From NCBI GenBank assembly GCA_937899305.1, contig CALDJV010000764.1, positions 1-9,843 on the forward strand: a stretch of 9,843 nucleotides of DNA, given 5' to 3'. This stretch comes from an uncultured Cytophagaceae bacterium (GTDB lineage: Bacteria > Bacteroidota > Bacteroidia > Cytophagales > Microscillaceae). This document shows, in pieces, positions 1-6,478 of this stretch. Within the stretch, counting starts at the first letter, position 1. Each line of letters opens with the position of its first letter. Both the position numbers and the translations under genes were made by a program. The notes beneath the pieces were generated by a model, which was given only the letters and a program-made list of their open reading frames with translations, searched no databases and was not told where the DNA came from.

Positions 1-1743
1 TTCATCCTCCTGCGTCGGAAGGACAAAGGACGGTGATGATGTTTCCAGGTGGGTGCTTTTCATCGTTTATTGTATTCCCCAAGTTGTCATTAAAACATCC
101 CCACGATGAATGAATCGAAACGTTCCCTGTCCTCCCGAACTGAGTGAGGGTGCGGTAGGTTTTCGCGAAACTTGATGCTTTTCTGGTTCATCCTCCTGCG
201 TTGGAAGGACAAAGGACGGTGATGATGTTTCTAGGCGGGTGCTTTTCATCGTTTATTGTATTCCCCAAGTTGTCATTAAACCATCCCAACGATGAATGAA
301 TCGAAACGTTCCCTGTCCTCCCGAACTAAGTGAGGGTGCAGTAGGTTTTCGCGAAACTTGCTGCTTTTCTAGTTCATCCTCCTGCGTCGGAAGGACAAAT
401 GACGATGGTAGTGCTTCCCGGCAATTGTTTTTCACCGCGTATTGTATTCCCCAAGTTGTCATTAAAACATCCCCACGATGAATGGGTCGAAACGTTCCTT
501 ATCCTCCCGAACTGAGTGAGGGTGCGGTAAGTTTTTTCGAAACTTGCTGCTTTTCTAGTTCATCCTCCTGCGTCGGAAGGACAAAGGACGGTGATGATGT
601 TTCCAGGTGGGTGTTTTTCACCATTTATTGTATTCCCTAAGTTATCATTAAAACATCCCCATGATGAATGAATCGAAACGTTCCTTGTCCTCCCGAACTG
701 AGTGAGGGTGCGGTAAGTTTTCACGAAACTTGCTGCTTTTCTGGTTCATCCTCCTACGTTGGAAGGACAAAGGACGACAATGGTAGTGCTTTACCATTTA
801 TTGTATTCTCAAAGTTGTCATTAAACCATCCCAATGATGAATGAGTCGAAACGTTCCCTGTCCTCCCGAATTGAGTGAGGGTGCAGTAGGTTTTCGCGAA
901 ACTTGCTGCTTTTCTAGTTCATCCTCCTGCGTCGGAAGGACAAAGGACGACGATAATGCTTCTAGGCGGGTGCTTTTCATCGTTTATTGTATTCCCCAAG
1001 TTGTCATTAAAACATCCCAACGATGAATGAGTCGAAACGTTCCCTGTCCTCCCGAACTGAGTGAGGGTGCAGTAGGTTTTTTCGAAACGTGCTGCTTTTC
1101 TAGTTCATCCTCCTGCGTCGGAAGGACCAAGGACGACGATAATGTTTCCAGATGGGTGTTTTGCACCATTTATTGCATTCCCCAAGTTGTCATTAAACCA
1201 TCCCCATGGTGAATGAGTCGAGACGTTCCCTGTCCTCCCAAACTAGTAGGTTTTTCGAAACTTGCTGCTTTCCTAGTTCATCCTCCTGCGTCGGAAGGAC
1301 AAAGGATGGTGATAATGTTTCCAGGTGGGTGTTTTCCACCATTTATTGTGTTCCCCAAGTTGTTATTAAAACATCCCCACGATGAATGAATCGAAACGTT
1401 CCTTGTCCTCCCGAACTGAGTGAGGGTGCATTAGATTTTCACGAAACTTGCTGCTTTTCTAGTTCATCCTCCTGCGTCGGAAGGATAAAGGACAGCGATA
1501 ATGCTCCCCGACTGGTATTTTGCGCCATTTATTGTATTCCCCAAGTTGTCATTAAAACATCCCCATGATGAATGAGTCGAAACGTTCCCTGTCCTCCCGA
1601 ACTGAGTGAGGGTGCAGTATGTTTTCGCGAAACTTGATGCTTTTCTAGTTCATCCTTCTGCGTCGGAAGGACAAAGGACGACAATGGCGCTTCCAGGTGG
1701 GTGTTTTGCATCGTTTATTCTATTCTCAAAGTTCTCATCAATA
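1..1743. repeat. Tandem array of a 186-bp unit, about 9.4 copies
   Basis: The anchor TCGAAACGTTCC (with small changes) recurs at 115, 301, 487, 673, 846, 1032, 1218, 1391 and 1577, giving spacings of 186 bp except 173 bp twice (673-845 and 1218-1390). A partial unit starts the window, so the array continues beyond it, and the last copy fades at about 1740. Each unit holds several short inverted repeats: CCTC/GAGG, A(A/G)GTTT/AAACTT, and an imperfect TCCTCC/GGAAGGA stem. A stretch of about 35 bp between the GGAAGGACAAAGGA block and TTTATTGTATTCC varies much more between copies than the rest. Because 186 is 62 codons, ORFs of about 60 codons recur on both strands, but each has a stop within the unit and the 173-bp copies break the phase, so I regard them as chance. 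No transposase, CRISPR repeat or tRNA pattern is seen. The function is unknown. Confidence 0.93.
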
Positions 1744-1807
1744 GAATGAAGTACTTTGACTACCCCAACCATTTTTTGAGATAGCTATTTCACTGAGTGC
1801 AACAAAT

Positions 1808-1836
1808 AAAAAAAGCCTCACAAAATTGTGAAGCTT
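1808..1836 (-). terminator. Rho-independent terminator after the peptide genes
   Basis: Read on the minus strand, a stem formed by AAGC/GCTT and TCACAA/TTGTGA, with one mismatch between the two blocks and a 2-nt loop, is followed by seven T residues. It lies about 30 bp after the stop codon of the arginine-rich peptide gene and is oriented to end that transcript before the tandem array. Confidence 0.82.
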
Positions 1837-1868
1837 ATATATAATTTAATAATTAAAATCTTTCCAAA

Positions 1869-2117
1869 TTAACAACCACGTCTTCGGCGGCGACGGGCCC
1901 GACGTGCCGCACGTCGGATAATTCTAAATGCTCTTCTAGCGTTGTAGCCGTGCTCTGCAAACCAATCCATAATTTCCGCCTGACTACTTTCTCGCAATAC
2001 ATCCATAAAAGCTTCAGGATCTGAGGCGGCTAATAAAGACGGATCTTCAATTTCCATTCCACCTTTCACATATAGCATTTCTTCTTTAGTAAGTACTGTC
2101 CAATTATTCATTTTCAT
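1869..2117 (-). CDS. Double-glycine leader peptide with arginine-rich C-terminus (82 aa)
   Basis: I do not recognise a named family. Residues 1-20 (MKMNNWTVLTKEEMLYVKGG) look like a bacteriocin-type double-glycine leader, which in known systems is cut after GG by a peptidase-containing ABC exporter. Residues 21-58 are acidic and probably helical. Residues 61-80 contain 13 arginines, ending in RRRRRRGC with a terminal cysteine. The basic tail could bind nucleic acid or membranes, or be a cationic antimicrobial part; this is inference. Start codons at residue 1 or 3 are both possible. The gene lies 46 bp after a second gene with a closely similar leader and is followed by a terminator, so the two probably form one transcript. 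No exporter, modification enzyme or immunity gene is visible in the window. Confidence 0.75.
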   Translation of the reverse strand: MKMNNWTVLTKEEMLYVKGGMEIEDPSLLAASDPEAFMDVLRESSQAEIMDWFAEHGYNARRAFRIIRRAARRARRRRRRGC

Positions 2118-2163
2118 TTATCTTTAACGTTACGAAATATTATTTCTTCAATTAGTCAGAAAG

Positions 2164-2262
2164 CTAACCATCAACCTCATCTTCTTCTCCTCCAAGTCCA
2201 CCTTTGATTACAATCATTTCTTCATTAGTCAAAACTGCCCAGTTATTTAATTTGCCGTTCAT
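2164..2262 (-). CDS. Short double-glycine leader peptide with acidic core (32 aa)
   Basis: An ATG at 2262-2260 opens a 32-codon frame ending in TAG at 2166-2164. The protein begins MNGKLNNWAVLTNEEMIVIK, then GG and a ten-residue tail LGGEEDEVDG. The leader matches the downstream neighbour at NNW-x-VLT-x-EEM, followed by x-x-(V/I)-KGG, so the two genes are paralogues in the leader, while their cores differ completely: five acidic residues in ten here, a polyarginine tail there. It may be a mature peptide precursor, a truncated copy that kept only the leader, or a partner peptide. No strong Shine-Dalgarno site is seen. The clear homology to a neighbouring longer gene is the main evidence that this short frame is real. 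Confidence 0.68.
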   Translation of the reverse strand: MNGKLNNWAVLTNEEMIVIKGGLGGEEDEVDG

Positions 2263-2585
2263 AATAGTTACGATTTTATATTTTGTTGTTAAAGCATTTA
2301 GTAATTGTTTCTGCTGTATATACTGGGGTTCTGGACGAAAGGTTGCGCAAAATATGAGCGATTTTTGCGGAAAAAATAATTTAAATTTACCCCTGTAAGT
2401 TTTTTGGAGGAAAGTGATTTTTATGGGAATAGTCCTGTGGAAAAGTGAAATAGTAATAAAAATGGGGCAGAAACGGGATAATTAGTAAAAGCGTGTTTTA
2501 TCGAGGTTTGTTGGAAGTTGGTCTTTTCAAACATCAGTTTTAACGAAAAAAAACAAATAAAGTTCATAAGCATCCACAAAAAAGG

Positions 2586-2614
2586 TAGTTTAGTTAATGT
2601 GGTTAATTAAACTA
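2586..2614. repeat. Strong 29-bp hairpin or operator-like palindrome
   Basis: TAGTTTAGTTAA and TTAATTAAACTA are reverse complements with one mismatch that is a G-U pair in RNA, separated by the 5-nt loop TGTGG. It is followed on the plus strand by TATATTTTA, which is too weak to call a terminator with confidence. A regulator binding site or an RNA hairpin are equally possible. Confidence 0.5.
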
Positions 2615-2647
2615 TATTTTAGGGCCGCTTCTTATCAAAGTAGTGCT

Positions 2648-2672
2648 AAAAAAAATGCCTGAAGGGCGTTTT
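2648..2672 (-). terminator. Rho-independent terminator, minus strand
   Basis: On the minus strand AAAACGCC and GGCATTTT form a stem with one wobble pair and a 5-nt loop, running into a T-tract of eight (A residues 2648-2655 on the plus strand). It begins 12 bp after the stop codon of the possible minus-strand ORF at 2684-2830, so a transcript from that direction seems to end here. The plus-strand reading has only four T residues and is weaker. Confidence 0.55.
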
Positions 2673-2683
2673 GAAAAATTCCG

Positions 2684-2830
2684 CTACAATAATTTACCTG
2701 CACTTTTTCCCCTTATTTTTTTATTCCTGCCTTCTTTTCTTGAGGTATTTCTCCTTGGTTTTTCCGCCACAATTGATGATATGCCATCTTTAAAGCGATC
2801 ATCATGAAATGATATCACCTGCTTGTCCAT
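2684..2830 (-). CDS. Possible small basic protein or gene remnant (48 aa)
   Basis: An ATG at 2830-2828 opens a 48-codon frame (MDKQVISFHDDRFKDGISSI at the start, a lysine/arginine-rich second half, ending KSAGKLL). I recognise no family. The only positive evidence is the terminator placed directly after the stop. Another minus-strand frame runs from about 2901 and ends GEQVWTSR where this one starts, and a third frame through the same DNA ends KKAGIKK, so the interval may be the decayed 3' end of a former gene and not an intact small gene. Confidence 0.28.
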   Translation of the reverse strand: MDKQVISFHDDRFKDGISSIVAEKPRRNTSRKEGRNKKIRGKSAGKLL

Positions 2831-3111
2831 ACCTGCTCACCCGATGCCTCACCAAATAAAACACTGTTGAAGCCTTTTGTAATCATTTTTTATTTGGAAA
2901 ATACCCAAATCAACATTTGCATAGTTCGTTTATTTATGTTTATTTGTATTAACCCTATAAACAATTGTACTCTACAAAATTTTTTGAAAAATATACAGTC
3001 TAAAAGTACCATTTGAATGATCTGGCTTTTTAGTCAAACCTTGTAAATGGTATTCATTGACAGCAACTGATAAGTGGTCAAGATCAAATAATCGCAATCA
3101 ACTTTATAATT

Positions 3112-3117
3112 AGGAGG
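3112..3117 (+). promoter_or_regulatory. Strong Shine-Dalgarno site
   Basis: AGGAGG lies 4 nt before the ATG at 3122. Such a perfect site stands out because coxS itself has none, and it is the main reason to take the 20-codon ORF seriously. Confidence 0.5.
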
Positions 3118-3121
3118 TAAC

Positions 3122-3184
3122 ATGGCTCAAAATATACCTGCTTGCTTTTGGGAAGCGCATCAAGATGAGTTTGTTACTGTATAA
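3122..3184 (+). CDS. Small ORF (20 aa): leader peptide or truncated gene start
   Basis: The frame starts MAQNIPACFW and ends DEFVTV before TAA, with AGGAGG just upstream. It lies about 200 bp before coxS on the same strand. It may be a leader peptide of the cox transcript, or the 5' end of a gene whose remainder was lost; the DNA after the stop has several further stops and then the 45-bp repeat. I recognise no family and would not assign a function. Confidence 0.28.
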   Translation: MAQNIPACFWEAHQDEFVTV

Positions 3185-3243
3185 AATTAAGTAACACGTT
3201 CGCAATAACTGTCGGTTTTTCTCTACTACCTGAACTGCTGGAC

Positions 3244-3288
3244 TTCGTTATTTTTATTGCCCGTAGCGCTGCTATGGGCGCAAAAAAT
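3244..3288 (+). repeat. 45-bp hairpin repeat, copy 1
   Basis: This sequence matches 7496-7540 in the same orientation over 45 bp with a single mismatch (A against C at the thirteenth base). Its core GCCCGTAGC-GCT-GCTATGGGC is a 9-bp stem with one G-U pair and a 3-nt loop, flanked by T-rich DNA on the left and A-rich DNA on the right that could lengthen the stem. It is about 95 bp before coxS. It resembles a REP-like dispersed palindrome more than a terminator, since no T-tract follows on the plus strand. Confidence 0.85.
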
Positions 3289-3324
3289 GTCTCGCCCAAC
3301 AATTCATGTATATGACTAAATCGG

Positions 3325-3343
3325 ACACTTATTTTGAAAGTGT
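3325..3343. promoter_or_regulatory. Inverted repeat upstream of coxS, possible operator
   Basis: ACACTT and AAGTGT form a perfect 6-bp inverted repeat around a 7-nt centre (ATTTTGA), 37 bp before the coxS start. The position suits a regulator site near the promoter, but six base pairs in AT-rich DNA can occur by chance. Confidence 0.25.
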
Positions 3344-3380
3344 TACTAAATGTATAAAACTGTAAACCAATTAATGATAT

Positions 3381-3866
3381 ATGGGAATCCCTATTCATGT
3401 AAAAGTAAATGGCAAGGAACATCACCAGGAGGTAGAACCACGACAGTTACTGGTTGATTTCCTTCGTGAAACCTTGCGCTTGACTGGTACGCACGTAGGT
3501 TGTGACACCAGCGGCTGCGGTGCTTGTACCGTGTTGGTAGATGGCAAGGCCGTCAAATCTTGTACTTTGTTGGCAGTACAAGTCGAAGGAGCCGAGGTCA
3601 CCACGATTGAAGGCCTAAGTAAAGAAGGTGATCATCCACTTCAGGAAGGATTTAAAGAAGAGCATGGGTTGCAATGTGGGTATTGTACCCCAGGCATGAT
3701 TATGGCCGCCACCGATTTGCTGGCCAACAATCCGGACCCTTCTGAGCAAGAAATTCGCCATGCGTTGGAAGGCAATATCTGTCGCTGCACGGGTTATCAC
3801 AACATTGTAAAGTCTATTCAATATGCCGCTGACAAAATGAATGGGAAGGAGGTGAGCCATGGGTAG
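3381..3866 (+). CDS. coxS: CoxS-type iron-sulfur subunit of molybdenum hydroxylase (form II CODH-like)
   Basis: This is the small subunit of a xanthine-oxidase-family enzyme; it carries electrons from the molybdenum site of CoxL to the FAD of CoxM. The 161 residues cover the whole family length. The N-terminal plant-ferredoxin-like 2Fe-2S domain has C41, C46, C49 and C61 (GCDTSGCGACTVLVDG). The C-terminal helical 2Fe-2S domain has C99 and C102 (CGYCTPGM) and C134 and C136 (ICRCTGY). All eight ligands are present. The ATG at 3381 has no clear Shine-Dalgarno site; it gives a normal N-terminus (IPIHVKVNGKEH). The gene overlaps coxL by 8 bp, so they are translated together. Substrate specificity cannot be read from this subunit. 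Confidence 0.95.
   Translation: MGIPIHVKVNGKEHHQEVEPRQLLVDFLRETLRLTGTHVGCDTSGCGACTVLVDGKAVKSCTLLAVQVEGAEVTTIEGLSKEGDHPLQEGFKEEHGLQCGYCTPGMIMAATDLLANNPDPSEQEIRHALEGNICRCTGYHNIVKSIQYAADKMNGKEVSHG
3846..3855 (+). promoter_or_regulatory. Ribosome binding site of coxL inside coxS
   Basis: AAGGAGGTGA lies 3 nt before the ATG at 3859, within the last codons of coxS. It fixes the coxL start and shows the tight S-L translational link. Confidence 0.75.
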
Positions 3867-4566
3867 TATCATAGGAAGCTCGGTAAAAAGAGTAGAAGAC
3901 AAGCGCTTTATCACCGGGAAAGGAAACTATACCGATGACATCCAGCTACCTGGAATGACCTACGCTTACATTGTAAGGAGCCCGTTTGCCCACGCCAAAA
4001 TATTGAGCGTAGACACCGAGGAGGCTCGAAAACAAAAAGGAGTGGTAGCCATATACACTGGAAAAGACATTGCTGATTCGGGAGTAGGAGGGGTGCCTTG
4101 TGGCTGGCAGGTCAACTTTCGCAATGGAGATATCATGAAAGAACCGCTTCACCCTCTGTTGGTAGCCGACAAAGCACGACACCAGGGAGACGGCGTGGTG
4201 ATGGTGATTGCCGAGACTAAAGAAATTGCCAAAGATGTAGCAGAATTGGTAGAGATAGAGTACGAAGAATTGCCCGCAGTAACCGATGCCAAACAGGCGA
4301 TGGCCGAAGGACAACCTTTAGTACACGATGAATGCCCCAACAACCTCAGTTTTGACTGGGAATTGGGTGACAAAGCCGCCACTGATGCCGCTTTTGAAAA
4401 TGCCCACCACGTAACCACCCTGGAATTTACCAACCAACGGGTCATCCCCAATGCCATGGAGCCTCGTTCGGCCATTGGTCACTTTGAACCTGCCACCGAA
4501 AAATATACCTTATATATTGAAAACTTGGCAAAAGTCCATAAAAATGGCTTTAAGCCATTTTTATGA
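3859..4566 (+). CDS. coxL: CoxL N-terminal fragment (235 codons)
   Basis: The start overlaps coxS by 8 bp and has the AAGGAGGTGA site. Residues 1-219 are CoxL: the VKRVEDKRFITGKGNYTDDI opening, the a/b hammerhead domain (roughly residues 20-135), and the first part of the molybdopterin-binding domain (PNAMEPRSAIGHF). The last 16 residues, starting IENLAKVHKN, are encoded by the inserted element and end at its first stop. The fragment lacks all the molybdenum cofactor motifs that follow, so it could not act alone. Confidence 0.8.
   Translation: MGSIIGSSVKRVEDKRFITGKGNYTDDIQLPGMTYAYIVRSPFAHAKILSVDTEEARKQKGVVAIYTGKDIADSGVGGVPCGWQVNFRNGDIMKEPLHPLLVADKARHQGDGVVMVIAETKEIAKDVAELVEIEYEELPAVTDAKQAMAEGQPLVHDECPNNLSFDWELGDKAATDAAFENAHHVTTLEFTNQRVIPNAMEPRSAIGHFEPATEKYTLYIENLAKVHKNGFKPFL
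4511..4516. repeat. Target-site duplication, left copy (TATATA)
   Basis: TATATA precedes the left terminal inverted repeat and recurs after the right one. Removing one copy plus the element restores the CoxL family sequence. As TATATA is itself a palindrome, the true duplication may be TA, TATA or all six bases. Confidence 0.7.
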
Positions 4567-4726
4567 AGTAATATCATCTTTGTTTCCTTTTTCTAAAAGC
4601 TCTATCAATACGTTTAAAAGACAGCTTTTGAAAATAAATTGAAAGCTTTTAAAAATGTGTGGGTAAACGAATACTTTTGAAAAGTATTGATTTTCAGATA
4701 CTTATAAAGTTTTACCAAGTTTTCAA
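4517..4726. mobile_element. MITE-like 210-bp non-autonomous element inside coxL
   Basis: The ends are perfect 12-bp inverted repeats, TTGAAAACTTGG at 4517-4528 and CCAAGTTTTCAA at 4715-4726; similarity extends to about 17 bp with one mismatch. Including the flanking palindromic TATATA the arms are longer still. The element is much richer in AT than the coxL sequence around it. Inside are two more perfect stems: CATAAAAATGGCTT and its complement around one T (4537-4565), and ATACTTTT/AAAAGTAT around one G (4671-4687). There is no transposase ORF, so it would need one in trans. A TA duplication would fit IS630/Tc1-mariner-type MITEs, but the family is not shown by the sequence. Confidence 0.88.
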
Positions 4727-4732
4727 TATATA
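4727..4732. repeat. Target-site duplication, right copy (TATATA)
   Basis: It matches the six bases before the element. The coxL reading frame resumes directly in it (TAT ACT ACT TCT CAA). Confidence 0.7.
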
Positions 4733-4752
4733 CTACTTCTCAAAATCCTCAC

Positions 4753-6450
4753 TTGACTCGCTTACTATTGTCAGCTTTTGTATTGGGGTTGCCCGAGCAC
4801 AAAGTAAGGGTAGTGGCTCCGGATGTAGGAGGAGGATTTGGAAGCAAGATTTTTCATTACGCTGAGGAAGCTTTGGTAATTTGGGCTTCAAAAGCACTGG
4901 GATTACCCGTGAAATGGACTGCCGAACGAAGTGAGAGCTTTGTAACTGATGCTCATGGGCGCGACCATGTCAGCAAGTCCGAAATGGCATTTGATGCCGA
5001 TGGTAAAATGGTAGGATTAAGATCGAGTACTGCGGCCAATATGGGTGCTTACTTGTCTACGTTTGCCCCTGCGGTACCTACTTATCTACATGGTACCTTG
5101 TTGCAGGGATTGTATACCACTCCCGCTATTTACATTGAGGTGTATGGGGTGTTTACCAATACCACTGCAGTAGATGCTTATCGGGGAGCAGGACGCCCCG
5201 AGGCTACTTATTTGCTGGAGCGCCTCATTGACAAAGCAGCGCTGGAAATGAACATGGACCCAGCTGAACTTCGAATCAAAAACCTGATTCCTCCATTTGA
5301 CGGAGTAAACCAACCGGGATATGAGACCAAGGTTGCCTTGACTTATGACAGTGGAGATTATGAACCTACCATCCGCAAAGCTTTAGAAATGGTAGGCTAT
5401 GAAGACTTCCGGAAAGAACAAGCCGAAGCCCGCCAAAATGGAAAATATTTAGGCATCGGCTTCTCGGCTTACATAGAGGCATGCGGCATTGCTCCATCGG
5501 CAGTAGTGGGTGCCTTGGGGGCGCGGGCTGGATTATTTGAGTCGGCCCAAGTACGTATTCAGCCTACCGGAAAGGTGAGTGTATACGTAGGGTCACATTC
5601 TCACGGGCAGGGCCACGAAACTACATTTGCTCAAATCGTAGCCGATAAGCTGGGAGTAGGTGTAGAAGATGTAGAAATTGTTCACGGAGATTCCGAAGCA
5701 GTGGCTTTTGGAATGGGAACTTATGGATCTCGAAGTTTGGCAGTAGGAGGAAGCGCCATTGTAAAAAGTGTTGAAAAAGTACTCGAGAAAGGGGCAAAAA
5801 TTGCTGCCCATAAACTAGAAGCCTCCGAAGAAGATTTAGAGTTTGCCAATGGTCAATGGACGGTAAAAGGTACCGACAAATCTATTGGGTTTGGCGATGT
5901 AGCACTGACTGCATATGTACCACATGACTATCCGCAAGGTTTAGAACCAGGGTTAGATTTCTCTAGTTTTTATGATCCAGCCAACTTTACCTACCCGTAT
6001 GGATGTCACATCTGTGTGGTGGAAGTAGACCCTGACACTGGAAAAGTAGAAATCAAACGATTTGTAGCTTGCGATGATGTAGGGAATGTGATCAATCCTA
6101 TGATTGTAGATGGTCAAATTCACGGAGGTTTGGCTCAAGGTATTGGTCAGGCATTGTTAGAAGGAGCCATTTACGACGAATCGGGCCAATTGCTCAATGC
6201 CTCTTACATGGATTACGCCATGCCTCGTGCCGATGACTTTCCTATGTTTGAAACCGATCGTACCGTGACTCCTTGCCCCCACAATCCTCTTGGGGTAAAA
6301 GGTGCAGGAGAAGCAGGGTGCATTGGATCTACCCCAGCGGTAGTCAATGCGGTGATGGATGCTTTGTCGCCGTTTGGCATCAAAGATTTGGAAATGCCGC
6401 TTACTCCAGAGCGTGTTTGGCGAGCCATGCACAGCAACGGATCACATTAA
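4753..6450 (+). CDS. coxL: CoxL C-terminal fragment (565 codons)
   Basis: The frame is open from 4708 after the last element stop; the first plausible start is TTG at 4753 (no Shine-Dalgarno site near it), which is a position inside the original gene. It contains most of the molybdenum-binding part of CoxL: PDVGGGFGSKIF, AYRGAGRPEA, GSHSHGQGHETTFAQI, GTYGSRSLAVGGSAI and GVKGAGEAGCIGSTPAVVNA. The last includes the glutamate used as catalytic base in this family. The hammerhead domain is missing. Translation of this fragment alone is doubtful, and a function without the first 219 residues is unlikely. coxM follows after 28 bp. Confidence 0.8.
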   Translation: MTRLLLSAFVLGLPEHKVRVVAPDVGGGFGSKIFHYAEEALVIWASKALGLPVKWTAERSESFVTDAHGRDHVSKSEMAFDADGKMVGLRSSTAANMGAYLSTFAPAVPTYLHGTLLQGLYTTPAIYIEVYGVFTNTTAVDAYRGAGRPEATYLLERLIDKAALEMNMDPAELRIKNLIPPFDGVNQPGYETKVALTYDSGDYEPTIRKALEMVGYEDFRKEQAEARQNGKYLGIGFSAYIEACGIAPSAVVGALGARAGLFESAQVRIQPTGKVSVYVGSHSHGQGHETTFAQIVADKLGVGVEDVEIVHGDSEAVAFGMGTYGSRSLAVGGSAIVKSVEKVLEKGAKIAAHKLEASEEDLEFANGQWTVKGTDKSIGFGDVALTAYVPHDYPQGLEPGLDFSSFYDPANFTYPYGCHICVVEVDPDTGKVEIKRFVACDDVGNVINPMIVDGQIHGGLAQGIGQALLEGAIYDESGQLLNASYMDYAMPRADDFPMFETDRTVTPCPHNPLGVKGAGEAGCIGSTPAVVNAVMDALSPFGIKDLEMPLTPERVWRAMHSNGSH

Positions 6451-6478
6451 TCTAACTTAAAAAACATAGGAATTTACT

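Larger units (their letters stand above)
2263..3380. other. Long, mostly non-coding interval upstream of coxS
   Basis: This 1.1-kb AT-rich interval separates the minus-strand peptide genes from the plus-strand cox genes. Apart from the separately listed hairpin, terminator, small ORFs and 45-bp repeat, it shows an 8-bp inverted repeat TACCATTT/AAATGGTA at 3007-3014 and 3045-3052. I found no exact match to the Bacteroidota promoter pattern TTTG/TAnnTTTG; TATGTTTA near 2936 and TATTTTG near 3332 are near misses. The coxS promoter and the promoter of the peptide pair should both lie here. Confidence 0.6.
3859..6450 (+). pseudogene. coxL: coxL, large molybdenum subunit (form II CODH-like), interrupted by a 210-bp element
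   Basis: The two ORFs here are the halves of one CoxL gene. Up to codon TAT at 4513-4515 the protein reads EKYTLY, and from 4731 on it reads YTTSQNPHLTRLLLSAF, which joins to the family sequence YTLYTTSQNPH when one TATATA copy and the element are removed. The insertion adds 216 bp, so both halves stay in one frame, but stops occur at 4564, 4594, 4615, 4678 and 4705. The rebuilt protein has 791 residues, a normal CoxL length. It carries AYRGAGR at rebuilt residues 368-374, the form II signature; form I enzymes have AYxCSFR with the copper-binding cysteine. It also has the GAGEAG motif with the catalytic glutamate at about residue 746. No other lesion is seen, so the insertion appears recent. 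Confidence 0.9.

Noticed and set aside
67..1711. Repeated 60-62 codon ORFs on both strands in the array
   Set aside because: They arise because 186 is a multiple of three; each contains a stop per unit, the 173-bp units break the phase, and no ribosome binding sites or domains are seen.
1..1743. CRISPR array
   Set aside because: The conserved part is about 150 bp and the variable part about 35 bp is itself related between copies; unit size and structure do not match CRISPR.
2204..2398. Plus-strand 64-codon ORF opposite the acidic leader peptide
   Set aside because: Its first part is antisense to the leader gene, which has clear homology to its neighbour; no ribosome binding site is seen.
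2423..2485. 20-codon plus-strand ORF (MGIVLWKSEI...) with GGAGG about 12 nt upstream
   Set aside because: The spacing is too long for a good ribosome binding site and nothing else supports it.
3244..3288. 45-bp repeat as a terminator
   Set aside because: The stem is good, but no T-tract follows directly on either strand and no gene ends just before it.
3174..3425. Minus-strand 83-codon ORF opposite the coxS start
   Set aside because: It runs across the 45-bp hairpin repeat and into antisense coxS, with no ribosome binding site or family likeness.
4659..4865. Plus-strand ORF bridging element and coxL
   Set aside because: It is out of frame with coxL and part of it is element DNA; it has no independent support.
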